NCBI RefSeq assembly: GCF_029931775.1
Contig: NC_079328.1
Span: 10,468,501 to 10,532,500, forward strand
DNA length: 64,000 nucleotides
Reading direction: 5' to 3'
Source: Euleptes europaea
Taxonomy: Eukaryota > Chordata > Lepidosauria > Squamata > Sphaerodactylidae
How positions within the stretch are numbered: the stretch's first letter is position 1; the number at the start of each line of letters is the position of its first letter. The position numbers and the translations under genes are program-made. This document shows, one piece after another, positions 1-9,625 of this stretch. The notes under the pieces are model-generated. The model ran no database searches, was not told where the DNA came from, and saw only the letters and a list, made by a program, of their open reading frames with translations.

Positions 1-819
1 AGTTTGAAAAGGAAAGGAAGCAAGACAGATGTTTCAGACTTTAATGTTGTGTTTCTGGCTGTGTTCACACAATGTTTTGCTCTGATTTGACATCCTTATA
101 ATAGTGCTATTGGGGGGGGGGTCACATTACCAATCTTTCCCTAACCTGATTTAATATGATCTTTTTGGAAAGACCACAGTTCAAAGCACCCTTGGATGCC
201 TCATTGATGGGGTGGGGTGAATTTTTGTAGGTCCCACTCAGGTTAGCCCCATTTTCCTTGCCTCAGCTTCCTCTGCTGCCATTCCTCTCTCTCTCACACA
301 CACCAGAGAGCTTTAAAAAAAAAAAAAAACACCAGGAACTGCTAGATCACTGTAATGTTACAATGGTCTATTGTACCAATGTTCTGATTCCCAGCTTTTT
401 TAAAAAAAGTCTCCAGCCCTTTTCACTGCAGAGTTAGCAAAGATCAGATTGGACAATGTACAGAGAGACTTGGGTTAACATTATAACTACTCTTCTGAAT
501 CAGACCAAAGATTACCCTGTTTTCAACAGCAGTCAGCCAGATGCCCCAAAGAATCTTACAAGCAGGGCAAGAAGGCAATCTGCCTTTCCCTGTTGTCTGT
601 CCTCAACATCTGGTATTACAGGTACACTGCCACCAAACAAAGAGGTTCCCTGTCTTTCTTATATTTATATACCATTCACAAACCTTCTCCTCTATCAATC
701 GGACCAATCCTTTTTGTAAAAAGTCATGATCTATGCTAGCAATGTGCCAGTCAGCACATCTTGTGGCAGTGAATCCCAACAGCTATTTAAGTGTTTTGTG
801 GTAAAAAAAGGATTTAACA
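1..819. other. No gene recognised
   Basis: AT-rich sequence with short homopolymers (G9 near 113, A14 near 317). Nothing identifiable. Confidence 0.6.
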
Positions 820-1230
820 TAAGATCTTAAGAAAACCCATGCTGGATCAGACCAAGTCCCATCAAGTCCAACAGCCTGTTCACACAGTGGGCAAACAGCT
901 GCCTCTAGGAAGCCCACAAACAAGACGACTGCAGCAGCACCATCCTGCCTGTGTTCCACAGCACCCAAGATAATAGGCATGCTCCTCTGATCCTGGAGAG
1001 AACAGGTATGCATCATGACTAGTATCCATCTTGACTAGTAGCCATGAATAGCCCTCTCCTCCATGAACATGTCCGCTCCCTTGTTAAAGCCTTCCAAGTT
1101 GGCAGTCATCACCACATCCTGGGGCAGGGATTTCTCTGAGTCTGTCCTGAACCTGCAACAGACCAATCTCACTGGATGACCAAGTTCTACTATTATGAAA
1201 GAGGGACGGCGAGGGGGAAGGGAGATTAAT
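820..1230 (-). mobile_element. CR1/L2-type LINE 3' end
   Basis: Read on the minus strand this matches, block by block, the sequence at 15530-15950: CTGCCCCAGGATGTGGTGATG, CAACTTGGAAGGCTTTAA, GGAGAGGGCTATTCATGGC, TGTGGAACACAGGCAGGATG and GGTCTGATCCAGCA. These are hallmarks of a reptilian CR1/L2 LINE 3' region. Only the tail is present, so this is a 5'-truncated copy. Confidence 0.7.
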
Positions 1231-1408
1231 CACAGTATCACCCACAAAGCCTCGTTTATTTATTGGCAAGCTTTTAGGAAGTTACCTTTCCAGCACGCTG
1301 TATATTTTACCATATGCTGTCGGATCAGTGCAGCGAAAGTAGCTGAGCTAAGTCTTTCCCATCTCTTTATATTACCTGGCCCATTTGCTGTTGTAGCTTC
1401 ACAACAAC

Positions 1409-2078
1409 CCTGTGAAGATAATTCACAGTGGGTAGCCGTGTTAGTCTGTCTGCAGTAGTAGAAAAGGGCAAGAGTCCAGGAGCACCTTAAAGACTAACAA
1501 AAATATTTTCTGGTAGGGTATGAAATTCATACTGATAGGGTATGAAAAATATTTTCTGATAGGGTATGAAATTCATACTGATAGGGTATGAAAAATATTT
1601 TCTGGTAGGGTATGAAATTCATACTGATAGGGTATGAAATTCATACTGATAGGGTATGAAATTCATACTGATAGGGTATGAAATTCATACTGATAGGGTA
1701 TGAAATTCATACTGATAGGGTATGAAATTCATACTGATAGGGTATGAAAAATATTTTCTGATAGGGTATGAAATTCATACTGATAGGGTATGAAATTCAT
1801 ACTGATAGGGTATGAAATTCATACTGATAGGGTATGAAATTCATACTGATAGGGTATGAAATTCATACTGATAGGGTATGAAATTCATACTGATAGGGTA
1901 TGAAAAATATTTTCTGATAGGGTATGAGCTTTCGTGAGCCACAGTGAGCCACAGTGTCCCCATTTCAAATTCCGGTATGATCAATGGATCACTCCTGTGG
2001 CTCACGAAAGCTCATACCCTACCAGAAAATATTTTCGTTAGTCTTTAAGGTGCTACTGGACTCTTGCCCTTTTCTACT
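1409..2078. mobile_element. Inverted pair of a short retroposon around a minisatellite
   Basis: The left arm (1436-1514, plus) carries GTAGCCGTGTTAGTCTG, then GGGCAAGAGTCCAGGAGC and ACCTTAAAGACTAAC. The right arm (about 1996-2078) is the reverse complement of the same element, including CACGAAAGCTCATACCC and GTCTTTAAGGTGCTACTGG. The 12-bp sequence acaacaaccctg occurs at both edges (1401-1412 and 2079-2090), as expected for a target-site duplication of the whole composite. A related, diverged single copy is at 4276-4385. Confidence 0.65.
1515..1918. repeat. 22/24-bp minisatellite with higher-order pattern
   Basis: Eighteen units without interruption. Unit A is 22 bp (starts AGGGTATGAAATTC, ends ATACTGAT) and unit B is 24 bp (AGGGTATGAAAAATATTTTC plus four bases). 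The order is A B A B, then A6 B, A6 B: 14 A and 4 B units totalling 404 bp. Unit A contains the near-palindrome GTATGA..TCATAC. Unit B matches the retroposon sequence just to the left, so the array grew out of the flanking element. Confidence 0.95.
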
Positions 2079-2262
2079 ACAACAACCCTGCGAGGTAGGC
2101 TCAACCAAGAGAGAACGAATGGCAAGCCGCCCAAGGAGGTTTCGTGGCAGACAAGGATTTGCATCGACAGGTTCCCAACCATTGCACCACACCAGTTCTC
2201 ATGGAGGAGAGGTTAACCTCTCTGGGGCGGTAGTCTTTCAGAGGGCAGCTGTGGAGAAGGGG

Positions 2263-2874
2263 TCATGTGAATGGCGGGGAAATATCCCCCTGAACGTAGA
2301 AATCTAACAGGTCAGAGCGAAGAGCCCTATCCTGGCCTGCCCCCCGACATGCTAGCTTTCTACGGGCAGAGACGGCGGCGAAGATTCCCTCGTCAACCAC
2401 CCCCGCGAGCAGCAGGCCCCAAAAGCCGGTCCTCCTCACCCCCTTCGACGTGGCCCCCTCTTCTTCGCCTCGGGCGAGGCTTTCCCCACACACACAATTA
2501 CCGACCGAAGGACAGCCCGACTTCTCCTCTCTTCTCCCCCGCACCGGCCCCTTTCAAACGTCTTTTTACCTGAGAGACCCTCTTCCCTCCGCAGCCTCCG
2601 GCCCTTCTCTCGAAGCCACGCCCGCCCCAGCAAGGACAGCTCAGCGGCTGGCTGCCCGGAGCTAAGATGGCGCCGCCACCGTCGCCGCCAAGAGCGTTTC
2701 CAGGCGAGGGGGAAAGGGGGCGGAAGTAGACGTCGCCCGCCATCTTGGAGAAGGGCAGCTGGGCGCGCCTGGCGGCTTCGCAGGGAGGGGAAGTGCCCGC
2801 TCCCAAAACGGAAGGCGGCGGTTACCAAGGTTACCGTCGCTTTGAGCGTTGCAGGCGCTCTCGAGGGCGGGGGT
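2263..2874. promoter_or_regulatory. CpG-island promoter with opposed YY1-like motifs
   Basis: About 600 bp of G+C-rich sequence dense in CpG, unlike the AT-richer flanks. It holds AAGATGGCGCCG on the plus strand near 2663-2674 and the reverse-strand AAGATGGCGGGC near 2735-2746. Both match the YY1 element typical of housekeeping promoters, where the ATG often doubles as the start codon. GC-box-like runs such as GGGGGCGGAAG are nearby. A MITE-1 copy abuts its right edge at 2875. This looks like an active host promoter, possibly bidirectional; the gene it serves is not identified. Confidence 0.7.
2570..2743 (-). CDS. Candidate first exon of an unidentified minus-strand gene
   Basis: From the YY1-associated ATG at 2743 an open frame runs 58 codons (MAGDVYFRPLSP..., Gly/Arg-rich later) and ends TCTCAG with a good donor GTAAAA, in phase 0. 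The gene would continue toward coordinate 1 and leave the window. I do not recognise the protein. CpG islands often contain chance open frames, so this could be a non-coding first exon. No exon of CST7, APMAP or ACSS1, the genes next to SYNDIG1 in mammals, was recognised. Confidence 0.3.
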
Positions 2875-3080
2875 TAGGGTTGCCAGGCCCCTCTTCGCCA
2901 CCGGCGGGAGGTTTTGGGGGCGGAGCCTGAAGAGGGCGGGGTTTGGGGAGGGGAGGGACTTCAATGCCATAGAGTCCAAAAGCCAAAGCGGCCATTTTTT
3001 CCAGGGGAACTGATCACTACTGGCTGGAGATCAGTTGTAATAGCTGGGAGATCTTCAGCTACTACTGAAGTGCCCTGGCT
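2875..3080 (+). mobile_element. MITE-1 (hAT-like) copy, right end degraded
   Basis: Begins TAGGGTTGCC at the edge of the CpG island and runs through the family blocks GCGGGAGGTTTTGGGGGCGG, GACTTCAATGCCATAGAGTC, GCGGCCATTTT and GGCTGGAGATCAGTTGTAAT. The right terminus is lost; the hAT element at 3090 follows closely. Confidence 0.85.
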
Positions 3081-3089
3081 GTCTTATTG

Positions 3090-3358
3090 CAGTGGTTCCC
3101 AACAGGGGGTCTGCGAGAACTAAATTAAGGTCCGCAAAACAAAGTTATAAATCCATAATAAGTTAATATTTTCAATTAAAAGTTCTCTATTATAAAAATA
3201 TATATATTCAAATATTATTCTAAGTTTAATGTTTAACTAACAGTTATGATTAAAGTTTATTTTCAAATTCTCTGAATTTTAATTTTGAACCTTGGGGTCC
3301 CTGCACCGAACAAAAAAGTCCTAGTGGTCCCTGGTCAAAAAAAGGTTGGGAACCACTG
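3090..3358. mobile_element. Non-autonomous hAT element, 269 bp
   Basis: Inverted ends CAGTGGTTCCCAAC/GTTGGGAACCACTG with 8-bp flanks tcttattg (3082-3089) and tcttatag (3359-3366), a 6/8 target duplication. The interior is AT-rich and has no coding potential. Confidence 0.85.
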
Positions 3359-3845
3359 TCTTATAGAGTCCAATGAAGACAACTAGGAGGAGGTTAAAAA
3401 GAGCAACAGTTCTTTATTTAGCTAAACACAGACGCGGGGGGAAAATAACCCACAAATAAGATGCGGAGTTACCCGAGAAACAAAGGAAAGTCAGTATCAT
3501 ATATGCATTCGCATGGGGCAGGCCCATGGCTGCTGACAAGCAGATTGGTACACAAAAGCACCAATGCACATTAGGTGTCTACTTCACTCTAATTAGCATA
3601 ACCAAAGATGTTGGCCGACGGCTGTCTCTAAGCCAGTTCTAGGTCTTGTGATCTTAGTAACTAGAAAACACATTCGTAAGGATGAAGGTAATTCAGAGCT
3701 CTCTACTGGTGAAAGGCCGTACCAAGCACAGAGAGCACAATTTGTTGGTTCATGGCTCCCGGATGCCAACTTCCCAAAGCGTCCATGTGCGTGCATATGA
3801 ATACATAGTGTTCTAAACCAGCCCTTATATCTGGGCATTACCCTA

Positions 3846-3866
3846 CCTGGAGGTTGGCAACCCTAG
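3846..3866 (+). mobile_element. MITE-1 terminal fragment
   Basis: Short right-end fragment reading CCTGGAGGTTGGCAACCCTA; the rest of the copy is missing. Confidence 0.5.
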
Positions 3867-3924
3867 TGGGGTTGGCTCAATGCGGGCCCAAGACTGTCCA
3901 TCACATGATGGCTGATTGTTTCTC

Positions 3925-4131
3925 CTAGGGACGCCCCCCTCCAGGTGGGACTGGGGGATCCTCTGGATTTACAGCTCATCTCCAGACTACAGAGATCAGT
4001 TCCCATGGAGAAATTTGATGCTTTGGAGGATTGACTCTATGGCATTGTATCCCACTGAGGTCTCTATCCTCCCCACGCTCCATCCCCAAATCTCCAGGAG
4101 TTTCCCGAACTGGATCTGGCAACCCGAGATA
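3925..4131 (-). mobile_element. MITE-1 copy, second subfamily
   Basis: Reverse-oriented family blocks: CAGAGATCAGTTCCC, GACTCTATGGCATTGTA and CCCCAAATCTCCAGGAG, with the end CTGGCAACCC. It uses the GGTATAATGCCA-type interior that defines a subfamily different from the copy at 2875. Confidence 0.75.
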
Positions 4132-4275
4132 CAAAACAAGTCCCTGCGCATTTCACACTGGCACGTTAAGGACAAAGTTAGACTAGAACGCTTCTCGTTG
4201 ACATGCATTTTTATTTGCAGGGATTTATTCTCACTGCTTGGTCCCAAGGATGTTATCCCAGGCCAATAATTGCAA

Positions 4276-4385
4276 AGAGGGTATCCTTGTTAGTCTGTTG
4301 TAGCAAAATAAAAGTCTACGGGTGCCTTGAAGACTTTATTTTAATAGCTTTCCTGAGCCCAAGCTCATTTCTTCAGAATTTTGGG
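4276..4385 (+). mobile_element. Diverged single copy of the retroposon at 1409
   Basis: Shares the order GTTAGTCTGTTGTAGC, GTGCCTTGAAGACTT, CTTTCCTGAGCCCAAGCTCA and TTCTTCAGA with the arms at 1436 and 1996. It is diverged and lacks the minisatellite. Confidence 0.45.
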
Positions 4386-4514
4386 AATACTTAAAGGGAA
4401 ACTACAGAGGCGGAGGAGGAGTTGAGGCAGAGAGGGTGTGAATCTCATAAGGATTCTCATGCTTATTTCTGTTCAAGTGTATCTATTGGTTTTGTTTCTC
4501 TGAACAGTTCAAAC

Positions 4515-4833
4515 TGTCCCCGCTCCTTTCCTCCCCCCCCCCCCCCGCTCTGACCTTGAGTCTCTAGCAGGCAGCTTCAGTATTATGGCTTGCTCACTCC
4601 CTGCTTCCTACCAGGCACCATTATCCTAATTCCCAGGCCGCTTGGTTTTGCACCTGGGATGACTCTGGGCTTAAAGGTATGCTTTGTAGTTTGGTGTGTC
4701 ATTAGCAGCTTTGAACCTGTGGATTGCTTATGCTGTATCCTGCGGCTCCTGAATAAACGTTTACCTGCTTTAGACCTGCCTGTCTGAGCGAGTGACTTTT
4801 TGGGATTGCCGAGGTTGGCTGGAGAACCTCACA
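4515..4833 (+). other. Possible solo LTR fossil
   Basis: A stretch of about 320 bp bounded by TGTCCCCG and CCTCACA, with AATAAA at about 4752 and a following C/T-rich run, resembling the layout of a retroviral-type LTR. No flanking duplication or internal retroviral sequence is seen. It is a fossil at most, and the call is weak. Confidence 0.3.
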
Positions 4834-5126
4834 GTTTTCAAGCGTCATTCTCTGTATTAGGGATTGAACTGGAAGTAGTCATTATACATAAGGGTTGATG
4901 AGAGATGCTCCAGCCTCTCTTCGGGTACAAATAAACAAAATAATGAGGTAGGCAAATACAACTGATCAAGAAGAAGGTTTTACCAAAAATAACTGATATT
5001 GGTACAATATTATAGTATGAAACAAGTTAGGAACAACCCGTTACATTTTCTAAAAAGTGGGTCCTGTAGCACTATTAGAAATTGTAGTGAATAAGGAAAC
5101 CAAGTCTCTATTTAAGCTAGGATGAC

Positions 5127-5345
5127 TAGAGTTGCCAGCTCTGGGTTGGGAAATACCTGGAGATTTTGGGGGTGGAGCCTGAGGACGGCAGGGTTTGGGG
5201 GAGAGGGACTTCAATGGGGTATAATGCCACAGAGTCCAACTTCCAAAGTGGTCATTTTCTCCAGGGGAACTGATCTCTATCACCTGGAAATCAGTTGCAA
5301 TCCCAGGAGATCTCCAGCCAGCACCTGGCAGTTGGCAGCCAAGTA
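5127..5345 (+). mobile_element. MITE-1 copy, GGTATAATGCCA subfamily
   Basis: TAGAGTTGCCAGCTCTGGG start, GATTTTGGGGGTGGAGCCTG, GGGTATAATGCCACAGAG and GGGGAACTGATCTCTATC interior, and a degraded right end near GGCAGCCAAGTA. No clear target duplication. Confidence 0.85.
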
Positions 5346-5869
5346 GTGTTTAATGGACAGTCAGCCTACAGTGACAAAGGGCCTGTGGCTTGAGGCACAT
5401 TAAAACTGAGAAATCACAAGACCAACAGTAGTGGAGAGGAGGCCACTGTTCCAGAGAATAGCAGCCGTTTTGAATGCTGTGTTGCTTTCACAAAGATTCA
5501 TTTATCTAGGACAGGGGTCCTCAAACTACGGCCCGCGGGCCGGATCCGGCCCGTCAGGGTCCTGAACCCGGCCCCTTTAAAAAATTGCAGCCGCAAGGTA
5601 ATTCTGGGAGGAAGTCAGTTTAAAAACTCGGGGTGGGGGTGAGGGGGAGAGACACACATTCTCTCTCTCTCTTTCTCTCTCGCACAGATTGTGTGCGCGT
5701 GCCCGTGCGTGACCATGAAGGAAAAACAAACACAGCGCGTGAGGCGTTTCACTGCCGATTAATATTAATGGGGGGGGTTAGTTTCCCCTGTTCTTCTGAG
5801 TGGGCGTGGCTTTTCCTCAAGCTTACATACAAAGGCGAGAGGGTCCACAGCCAGTGCGCGCCTGGAGCT

Positions 5870-5983
5870 CATGACTCTGGATTGGGTGGGCGGGGCCGAG
5901 GGGCGGGGTCTTTGGGCCACGCGAAGATGGCGGCGGCAGCCACAGCCTTGGTGACGTTGGGCGCCCAGGCATCCGGGGCAGCT
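5870..5983 (+). promoter_or_regulatory. Promoter/first-exon-like segment inside the hAT
   Basis: GC boxes (GGGTGGGCGGGGCC near 5885, GGGGCGGGGTC near 5900) precede GCGAAGATGGCGGCGGCAG. An ATG at 5927 opens a 19-codon Ala-rich frame (MAAAATALVTLGAQASGAA) that ends at 5983 against GTAAGG, a strong donor, in phase 0. Either this is the element's own transposase promoter and first exon, or a host promoter plus exon 1 picked up by the transposon. Beyond the donor the open frame continues only as Arg/Ala-rich low-complexity sequence. Confidence 0.45.
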
Positions 5984-6460
5984 GTAAGGAGAGGCAGGAG
6001 GAGGCGGCGGAGGCTGACGGGCCCAGGTGCTGCTGCCCGGCCGACGCCAGCAGCAACAGCAGCCACTGCCGCTCCGGCCTTCCTAGGGAGGGGGGCTGCC
6101 GACGCCCGCCCAAAGCGCCCGATGTGCTGCGCTGCATGAGTGGGGAGTGCACGCATAATGTGTGGATGCGTGAGCGGGGGCCCTGCCTGCGTGTCTCTCT
6201 GCATGCCCCTGTTGCTGGGGCAGAGCTTGGAGATGGGCAAGGCGAGTGTTGGGCAAGTGGGTGGGATGGGGCAAGTGTGGAAGGGGCTGACGCATGTCCT
6301 GTGGTGGGGGCGGAGCTTAGAGCTCAGCAGGGCGAGTGTTGGGTAGGGACCAAGCCGTGGAGGAGGGGGTGCACGTGTGGAAGCGTCTGACGCGTGTCTT
6401 GTGGCGGTGTCTGCTGGGGTTTTTTTCATGTGTGGCAAGGGGGCGGGCTCTTCCTGGGTT

Positions 6461-6597
6461 GCGTTCACACATGCACTCTCAGTCCACTGCCGATGCATTT
6501 TGCAGCTGAGTTTTACTGTGTGAAACTGCAAAATCCACTTGCAAACGATTGTTAAAGTGCATTGGATGTGGATTGAAAGTGTGTTATTCAGTAAGTA
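6461..6597. mobile_element. Fold-back MITE copy (family of 36809-36970) inside the hAT
   Basis: Shares TTCACACATGCA, TTTTACTGTGTGAAA, AAATCCACTTGCAAACGA and GGATTGAAAGTG with the better-preserved element at 36809-36970. Confidence 0.6.
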
Positions 6598-6679
6598 TAA
6601 AATTGCCCTCTGTGTGCATGTGACTGTGTGCATGGAGTAGGGGTCCCTGTGGGTGTGTGTGGGGGGAGGGAGCTGTGGA

Positions 6680-6752
6680 TTTCCTGCATTGTGCAGGGGG
6701 TTGGGCTAGATGACCCTGGTGGTCCCTTCCAACTCCAAGATTCTATGTTGTT
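6680..6752 (+). mobile_element. CR1 LINE 3' tail inside the hAT
   Basis: Contains GGTTGGGCTAGATGACCCTG and GTCCCTTCCAACTCC then GATTCTATG, the conserved end of amniote CR1 elements. It is embedded in the hAT at 5512-7544. Confidence 0.8.
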
Positions 6753-6998
6753 GGCAGGATTTGAACCCAAGTCCTTGCTCATTCTAGTCTGATACTGTCA
6801 CCTTCTCCACACTGCTCATACAACCTATAACCACTTTCTAAAAACACTTGGTGGGTGCCATGGCACCCAGGGGCACTGCATTGGGGACCCCTGGTTTATT
6901 GGATATCCAATTTGGTTGATTGTGTTGACTCACTTTACGTAATCCTCCTTGAGTCCCTGTGAGAAAGACGGAAAGTTGCATTCCCAAACAAAACATGT

Positions 6999-7390
6999 GT
7001 GGATTTACTAGAAATGTTACAAAAGGAGTTTCAAATTAGATTTAAAGAGCTTCATATCCATGAACAGGACATACAGCTTTTCCGGAACCCATTTTCTGTT
7101 GACATTGAAAATGTCAATCCGATTTACCAAATGGAACTGGCCGAACTACAGAATTGTGACTCTCTGAAAAAAGCATTCAAATCAAGCAGCCTTACTAATT
7201 TCTATGCATCTCTCCCCTCTGAGACATATCTTAATCTCAGGAACCATGCACTCAAAATTGCAACCATCTTTGGCAGCACCTATATCTGTTAACAGACTTT
7301 TCCCCGAATGAAACATCTCAAATCTCCAACCAGATCCAGACTAACTGATGAACACTTGCATCACTTGCTATCGTTCTTCATTTTAAATAT
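6999..7390 (+). pseudogene. hAT transposase C-terminal remnant
   Basis: A 97-codon open frame (LLEMLQKEFQIRFKELH, FRNPFSVDIENVNP, LPSETYLNLRNHALKIATIF) ends in TAA where the family has a Glu codon (..YLCEQTFSRMK). The same frame then continues with QTF.RMKHLKSPTRSRLTDE, typical of the hAT C-terminal dimerisation domain in the EPM2AIP1/GTF2IRD2-like, Charlie-related group. The N-terminal zinc finger and most of the catalytic region are absent. Ordinary decayed transposon coding sequence. Confidence 0.85.
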
Positions 7391-7552
7391 TGCATTGTTT
7401 TCTCTTATTTTTTGTGTACTACAAATAAAATATGTGCAGTGTGAACAGGAATTTGTTCATATTTTTTTCAAACTATAGTCCGGCCCCCAACAGTGTTTAG
7501 GGACAGTGAACTGGCCCCCTGTTTAAAAAGTTTGAGGACCCCTGATCTAGGA

Positions 7553-8130
7553 GCTCCTCATTTACTAGAGTGCTCCCATTTATTGAAAGTATTTGCATAC
7601 CAGGGGCTTCTTTATCCCCCCCCCATCCTTTGTGGGGTTATCTGCTCCTGTTGCGATCTTGGGGGTGAGGTAGGGTGAAGTGTGGGAGGTGGTAGAGAGG
7701 AAAGAGTTTCATCAGACAACCCATGCATATTTTTCTTTGTCAACCACAGTTTCTCCAGAGAATAAGAATTTCGCTGCTGGAATCTCTTTAATGAGACCAC
7801 TGGTGAGATGACTAATACAACAGAGTCCAAAGGAGGCCTTCAGAACTAGTTCCTGTTCAAATGAAAAATCTGATTCACCTGCAACCAATGGGAATACAAA
7901 GGGTTTAAAAACATTTATTTATTTAATATTGAAGCTATAAAGAAAGTACCCGTTTCAATTGCTAGGTTGATTGTTACAGATTTATAAGTAAGCACTGCCA
8001 AGCTGCTGAATAAAGGAAGAATGATTCCATTATCAAAAAGCTACCGGGGGCGGGGGGGTTAGACACCCTTTCCCTGAGGTTAAAAATAGCATTCTGCAAT
8101 AACAAGTGCACCTTACAGCCAATCTAAGAC
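7553..8130. other. No gene recognised
   Basis: Unique-looking sequence between the hAT and MITE-1; no recognisable repeat or exon. Confidence 0.55.
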
Positions 8131-8140
8131 ATTTATGATC

Positions 8141-8334
8141 TAGGGTTGCTGACTCCAAGTTGGGAAATTCCTGGAGGTTGGAGGCTGGAGCCTGGGGAAG
8201 GTGGGGTTTAGGGAGGGGAGCGACCACAGCAGGGTATAACTCAATAGAATCTAGGAGAACTGATATCTAGTAGTATAGTGATCAGCTGTGATTCTGGGTG
8301 ATATCCAGGCACCACCTGGGGGTTGGCAACCCTA
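8141..8334 (+). mobile_element. MITE-1 copy
   Basis: TAGGGTTGCTGACTCC start, GGGTATAACTCAATAGAA interior and GGTTGGCAACCCTA end. Diverged internally; no target duplication is discernible. Confidence 0.85.
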
Positions 8335-8629
8335 TCTGGCAAAAAATTCAGACAGCACTCATCACACATACTCACACATATTTATGCCTTTCAACCAATT
8401 AAAGAACCTTCAGTTGATAAAGATTGCCAATTCTTGCTAGGCAATTACATTTGAGTAAATATGCATATTTACAAAAGCTCAGTACATCTGTTAGGTTTGA
8501 GATGTTGAATCTGCCTATTTCTTTGAAAGGGCAACTGATAGGTGGCCAAGTAATTTTTTAAAAAAGTATTAATGTTCCTTAATTGCCTAGAATTTCTCTC
8601 TAGCCCTTGAAAGGCAACACCGCCTAATG

Positions 8630-9044
8630 CAGGGGTGGGGAACGTCAGGCCCGGGGGCCGTTTAAGGCCCGCGAAACCATTTGGTCTGGCCCTTCGTGGG
8701 TCTTGGCAGATCTCTAGCTCAGAAGGATCTAAGACTGGTGATCTACCCCTGCCAGGACAGGAATAGCCTCTATTCAAGGCAGATGTGAGTTTGTTTTGCC
8801 GAGAAAAGGAACCTTTTTTCCCCCTTGCAGAAGAGTCATTAGCTATGGAGCTGCTAGGACCGCCCAAGTTGCCACTGGTTGGATGCCTGCCTACTTGCCC
8901 GCACTGGGGGGGGGGTGTCCTCTGGGGCAGCTGCCTGCTTGGGGTTTGGTCGACCAATTTTTAAGTTGATAATTCTGTATGGCCCGCGAATGATGTTATG
9001 AATATCTAAATGGCCCTTGGTGGAAAAAAGGTTCCCCACCCCTG
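8630..9044. mobile_element. Non-autonomous hAT, 415 bp, perfect TSD
   Basis: Ends CAGGGGTGGGGAAC/GTTCCCCACCCCTG, with identical 8-bp flanks gcctaatg at 8622-8629 and 9045-9052. The interior has the CCCGGGGGCC and GGCCCGCGA blocks typical of this hAT group. A second copy at 28947-29281 is shorter by an internal deletion of about 80 bp. Confidence 0.95.
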
Positions 9045-9203
9045 GCCTAATGCGAGGAGCAGATAAATAGTTTGGAGCCAGTTTTGCAGTTTCAGTTCAG
9101 AGAAACAGACTGCTTTTTGCTAGAATGAGATAAAACCGGAGTGCAGTTATACAAGCAGGAGTCTGAAATAGCAGCTGTCTTGGAATCTGATGCAGGACCA
9201 ACT

Positions 9204-9340
9204 TAGGGTTGCCAACTCTGGGTTGGAAAATTCCTGGAGATTTGGGGGTGGAGCCTGGGGAGGGCAAGGTTTGGTGAGAAGAAGGTCCTTCAGGTTGGAG
9301 GATGGACTGTCCACCCTCCAACCTGAAGGTGGCAGCCTTA
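9204..9340 (+). mobile_element. MITE-1 fold-back derivative
   Basis: Begins TAGGGTTGCCAACTCTGGG. Instead of continuing through the family interior, it turns back on itself: CCTTCAGGTTGGAGGATGG (about 9287-9305) faces the complement of CCACCCTCCAACCTGAAGG (about 9311-9329). It ends GGCAGCCTTA. Confidence 0.75.
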
Positions 9341-9396
9341 GTTTTGATCATCGCCCCCCTGGGGAACCTAATAGAAATGTTTTAAACAAATAAAAC

Positions 9397-9625
9397 TTTA
9401 AAAGGTAAAGGTGGTCCCCTGTGCAAGCACCGGGTCATTCCTGACCCATGGGGTGACGTCACATCCCGACGTTTCCTAGGCAGACTTTGTTTACGGGGTG
9501 GTTTGCCAGTGCCTTCCCCAGTCATCTTCCCTTTACCCCCAGCAAGCTGGGTCCTCATTTTAATGACCTCGGAAGGATGGAAGGCTGAGTCAACCTTGAG
9601 CCGGCTACCTGAAACCAACTTCCAT
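9397..9625 (-). mobile_element. tRNA-derived SINE (type D), 5'-truncated
   Basis: Nearly identical to 31543-31770: CTGACCCATGGGGTGACGTC, GCAGACTTTGTTTACGGGGT, CAGTCATCTTCCCTTTACC and GGCTGAGTCAACCTTGAGC. The tRNA-like head seen in the 31.5 kb copy is missing here. Confidence 0.85.

Larger units (their letters stand above)
5512..7544 (+). mobile_element. hAT DNA transposon, 2,033 bp, with perfect 8-bp TSD
   Basis: Inverted ends CAGGGGTCCTCAAAC and GTTTGAGGACCCCTG are flanked by identical 8-bp duplications atctagga (5504-5511 and 7545-7552), diagnostic of hAT superfamily insertion. The right part (6999-7390) encodes the C-terminal dimerisation region of a hAT transposase. The left-middle part (about 5870-6130) is G+C-rich with GC boxes and a YY1-like ATG. 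Between them lie other repeats: a fold-back MITE at 6461-6597, a CR1 tail at 6680-6752 and a second hAT-type end at 6845-6893 (CACCCAGGGGCACTGC, GGGGACCCCTG). Most of the transposase is missing, so the copy is not autonomous. Confidence 0.93.

Noticed and set aside
1515-1918. Regularly spaced repeat resembling a CRISPR array
   Set aside because: Units are contiguous with no unique spacers, the context is vertebrate, and the unit derives from the adjacent retroposon. It is a minisatellite.
4515-4833. A retrovirus insertion
   Set aside because: Only a weak LTR-like outline is seen, with no internal region and no flanking duplication; kept as a low-confidence fossil only.
5927-6139. Arg/Ala-rich open frame as a host protein
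   Set aside because: Beyond the splice donor at 5984 the frame is low-complexity sequence within a transposon. Only the first 19 codons are worth considering.
5869-6633. Long minus-strand open frame over the CpG-rich part of the hAT
   Set aside because: Composition-driven frame in G+C-rich DNA crossing a MITE boundary; no domain.
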